From: CAYOHR01 sp964512145 | Lineage (GTDB): Bacteria; Bacteroidota; Bacteroidia; Flavobacteriales_G; JALEGO01 | DNA: 64,000 bases | Reading direction: 5' to 3' | Assembly: GCA_964512145.1 (NCBI GenBank) | Contig: CAZEIM010000012.1 | Coordinates: 4,928-68,927 of the forward strand | In this document: positions 61,971 through 64,000 of the stretch, one piece after another | Position numbering within the stretch: the first letter of the stretch is position 1 | Layout: each line of letters begins with the position of its first letter | Translations under genes and position numbers: made by a program | Notes under the pieces: model-generated | The model's input: the letters and a program-made list of their open reading frames with translations, nothing else | Database searches by the model: none | What the model was told of the DNA's origin: nothing

Positions 61971-64000
61971 TTTTTATACTCCTCCTCACTCAACCAAAAA
62001 TCTTTATCTATTATTTTTACTTCATCATACGTGAGTTCATAGAGCTTGTAAACAAATACATCTATTTCTCGCTCTAAGGCGGTGGTGTCTTGGTTTTTAC
62101 TTTTAAGAGAAAGAATTTTTTCAACTCTATCTATCAAACCCTTTTGCTTTTTCAATAACTCATCTGCTACTGGAAATTGCTTGATATCTTCAACAAGTAT
62201 TTTAGGGAAAGCTCCTTTGGTAGCCTTAGGAGAATTATTAAAATGTAAAAAGCTCGCCAACCTAGAGTTCAGAATGGCTAAAATTGCTTTTAATTCAATT
62301 TCTTTCCCCTCAAGCAAATTGATTATAGAAGGGTCATTGTAAAACTCTTCCTCAGTATAAGCAGCAAAGATTGAAGGGTTTGTTATCTCTCTGATTAAAA
62401 TCCTTGGTTTTGTAAAAAACTCTTTACGCCTTGGGTTTGCAATACCGCTTGAGTAATCAATCCATTCTTTACCATTCCAATTCACGTCATACCTTGTAAT
62501 ATCTTCCCCCCATAACCAAGGCTTTAATCTACTATTGATCTTTTTATCAAAATGATAGATTCTGTTTTTTATTGTTTCATCATCTTGTCCTTGATACTTA
62601 TCATAAGCAATCAAACCTTGAGTCATTTCAGGTAAGTAATTTGCTAATGGTTTTGATTTTTTCTTAATTTTTATAATTAAATCAGAAACATCTTTCTCAA
62701 GTTTAAATGCTAAGCCCCAATTCTGGTTAAAGAGCAATATGTCATCAGAACGCAAAGTAGTTCTTGGATTAGAAATTAATTCTGAGAAAGAAGTTGCACC
62801 CACATTATTCCTGTATCCTATATTAACAGACGGACCGTTGGAGTTAAATATGAAAATAATATTTCTAACAGTAGCACCTTCAAAAAAATCAAAATTTGTG
62901 CAATCAAGAATCTCTTTTATATTCCAATTTTCAATTAATTTTTTTCGGTAATTTGATGCAAAAACATTGAATAAAATTGAGTTAGGAATAATATAGCTAC
63001 AATGCGTATTTCTTCCTGTCCATTTCCTTCCAAGTTCAATGAAGTAATAATAAATCTCATAATCGGGAACTTTCCCTAAGGATTCAATTACTACATTTCG
63101 GTATTCACCCTTTATTGAAACACCATAAGGCGGATTTCCAATCACCACATCAAAACCTTTGTCAATGCCGAACATCCATGTTGGAGAGAAGAAAGGGCTT
63201 GGCTTGCTGTCGTCAAATGGATTCCACTCTTTAAGCTTACGGGCAATTTGCTTAAGTTTTTCATCCTGAAATTCGCCCGCTTCAGCCACTTTATTTTCTC
63301 CGGTTTCTCCTAAAATTTCGGCTATTAGCTTATCCCTATTCTCAAGAAACGTTTGCCTTATTTTTTCTTTCTCTTTTGAAGATACTTCCGGCATGAAATA
63401 TTCTTTGCGTATATTTTCCAGTGATTTCAGCCGTTTAATCAATTCACCAGCAAAACCTCCATAGAGACTGGTGTTGGCTTCACCGATGTATGCGTCTAGC
63501 CCCAAATCAATCAAACTATTGGCACACACAAATTTAAAATCAAGATTAGGTAAGGGTTTTACTCCAAAATTATGTTTAGGGTCGTTAGGTTTGTAATCTT
63601 CCTCCAATACCAAACTCAGCCATGCTCGCAATCGGGCAATTTCAATAGCCATAGGCATAATATCCACCCCATAAATGTTTTGGCTCAGTATGTCTTTTTT
63701 CAGTTCATAAGGGCTTTTTACCGTTCCCAGGGTTTCGTGCAGTTCTACCAACTTGTGTAAAATGCCCATGGGGAATGCACCCGAACCACAGGCAGGGTCT
63801 AATATTTTTATCTGCTCCAAAAATTGCAGCAGTAAGGTTTTTTCTTCCTTCTTCAATTGTCCTGCATCGGGGTTGGCAGCAAATAGGGGCTCAAGGGCTT
63901 TTTCTATTTTGGTTTTTTCTTCTGCTTTCAGTTCATAGCGTTTGGTTTCTATCGCTAATTGCTGTGGTTTTTTGTTGCCAAAAATATCGCCAACAGGTTC
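61964..64000 (-). CDS. Eco57I-type restriction-modification methylase (5' end outside window)
   Basis: At least 678 aa are visible; the frame stays open to base 64000, so the TTG at 63854-63856 is internal and the N-terminal part (where type IIG nucleases sit) is missing. The N6-adenine methyltransferase core has motif I KILDPACGSGAFPMGIL, NIYGVDIMPMAIEIARLRAWL (motif II), and motif IV FDVVIGNPPYGVSIKG. The C-terminal ~350 residues look like the target-recognition region (FLHFNNSPKATKGAFPKILVEDIKQFPV). Probably a single-chain type IIG/IIL restriction enzyme that methylates and cuts foreign DNA. Its stop lies in repeat copy 3. Confidence 0.9.
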   Translation of the reverse strand, partial: EPVGDIFGNKKPQQLAIETKRYELKAEEKTKIEKALEPLFAANPDAGQLKKEEKTLLLQFLEQIKILDPACGSGAFPMGILHKLVELHETLGTVKSPYELKKDILSQNIYGVDIMPMAIEIARLRAWLSLVLEEDYKPNDPKHNFGVKPLPNLDFKFVCANSLIDLGLDAYIGEANTSLYGGFAGELIKRLKSLENIRKEYFMPEVSSKEKEKIRQTFLENRDKLIAEILGETGENKVAEAGEFQDEKLKQIARKLKEWNPFDDSKPSPFFSPTWMFGIDKGFDVVIGNPPYGVSIKGEYRNVVIESLGKVPDYEIYYYFIELGRKWTGRNTHCSYIIPNSILFNVFASNYRKKLIENWNIKEILDCTNFDFFEGATVRNIIFIFNSNGPSVNIGYRNNVGATSFSELISNPRTTLRSDDILLFNQNWGLAFKLEKDVSDLIIKIKKKSKPLANYLPEMTQGLIAYDKYQGQDDETIKNRIYHFDKKINSRLKPWLWGEDITRYDVNWNGKEWIDYSSGIANPRRKEFFTKPRILIREITNPSIFAAYTEEEFYNDPSIINLLEGKEIELKAILAILNSRLASFLHFNNSPKATKGAFPKILVEDIKQFPVADELLKKQKGLIDRVEKILSLKSKNQDTTALEREIDVFVYKLYELTYDEVKIIDKDFWLSEEEYKNV

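Overview
The window is AT-rich, gene-dense bacterial chromosome from a member of the Bacteroidetes, probably a flavobacterium-like or related lineage. The evidence is a MurF-Alr fusion, type IX secretion C-terminal domains of both kinds (type A sorting tails and the gliding-motility-associated type B tail), SprB repeats, an N-terminally extended TonB receptor, a Tgt lacking the usual zinc cysteines, a GSCFA protein, and -7 boxes of the form TAnnTTTG with no clear Shine-Dalgarno sites. Three short runs of N (3679-3694, 39194-39221, 41726-41755) mark assembly gaps. Each lies inside one gene; two of them make a single gene look like two.

Layout. 0-4.4 kb: murF-alr (cut by the window edge), an RNA 2'-O-methyltransferase and a glycosyltransferase. 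4.4-9.8 kb (minus): O-antigen ligase-like protein, then the tight thiE-thiG-thiH-MFS operon. 9.9-12.4 kb: C-terminal processing protease, TauE/SafE permease, tRNA-Leu. 12.4-16 kb: T9SS surface protein, lipid-type ABC exporter, tRNA-Val. 16-25.8 kb: flippase, two Skp/OmpH chaperones, murI, an orphan histidine kinase, gpmI, gmhA, M42 peptidase, a CxxCH-bearing T9SS protein and a LolE-like permease. 25.8-35.4 kb: two giant convergent T9SS type-B surface proteins. 35.5-43.6 kb: LysM/periplasmic-binding chimera, guaA, a trimeric-adhesin-like surface protein and a TPR membrane protein. 43.6-47.6 kb: small membrane protein, TonB receptor, MORN/YwqK-like protein. 47.8-50.8 kb: thiS-thiC-thiD behind a TPP riboswitch. 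50.9-59 kb: FkbM methyltransferase, tRNA-Cys, ppx/GSCFA/CvpA cluster, citrate synthase, a membrane protein, LptF/G permease and tgt. 59-64 kb: an accessory block with a three-gene translationally coupled operon (PD-(D/E)xK GxxExxY protein, membrane protein, YD-like repeat protein) beside an Eco57I-type restriction-modification methylase that runs off the window.

How it fits together. Much of the window serves the cell envelope: peptidoglycan precursors (MurF, Alr, MurI), LPS/O-antigen (GmhA, glycosyltransferase, O-antigen ligase, flippase, MsbA-like ABC, LptF/G), outer-membrane protein delivery (two Skp) and T9SS-exported surface proteins. Thiamine synthesis is split between two loci, and only one of them has a visible TPP riboswitch. 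thiD has no ATG/GTG/TTG at its natural start and appears to begin with CTG. The least explained part is the 59-64 kb accessory block, where the GxxExxY gene is flanked by copies of a short repeat and is fused by overlapping codons to two uncharacterised genes.
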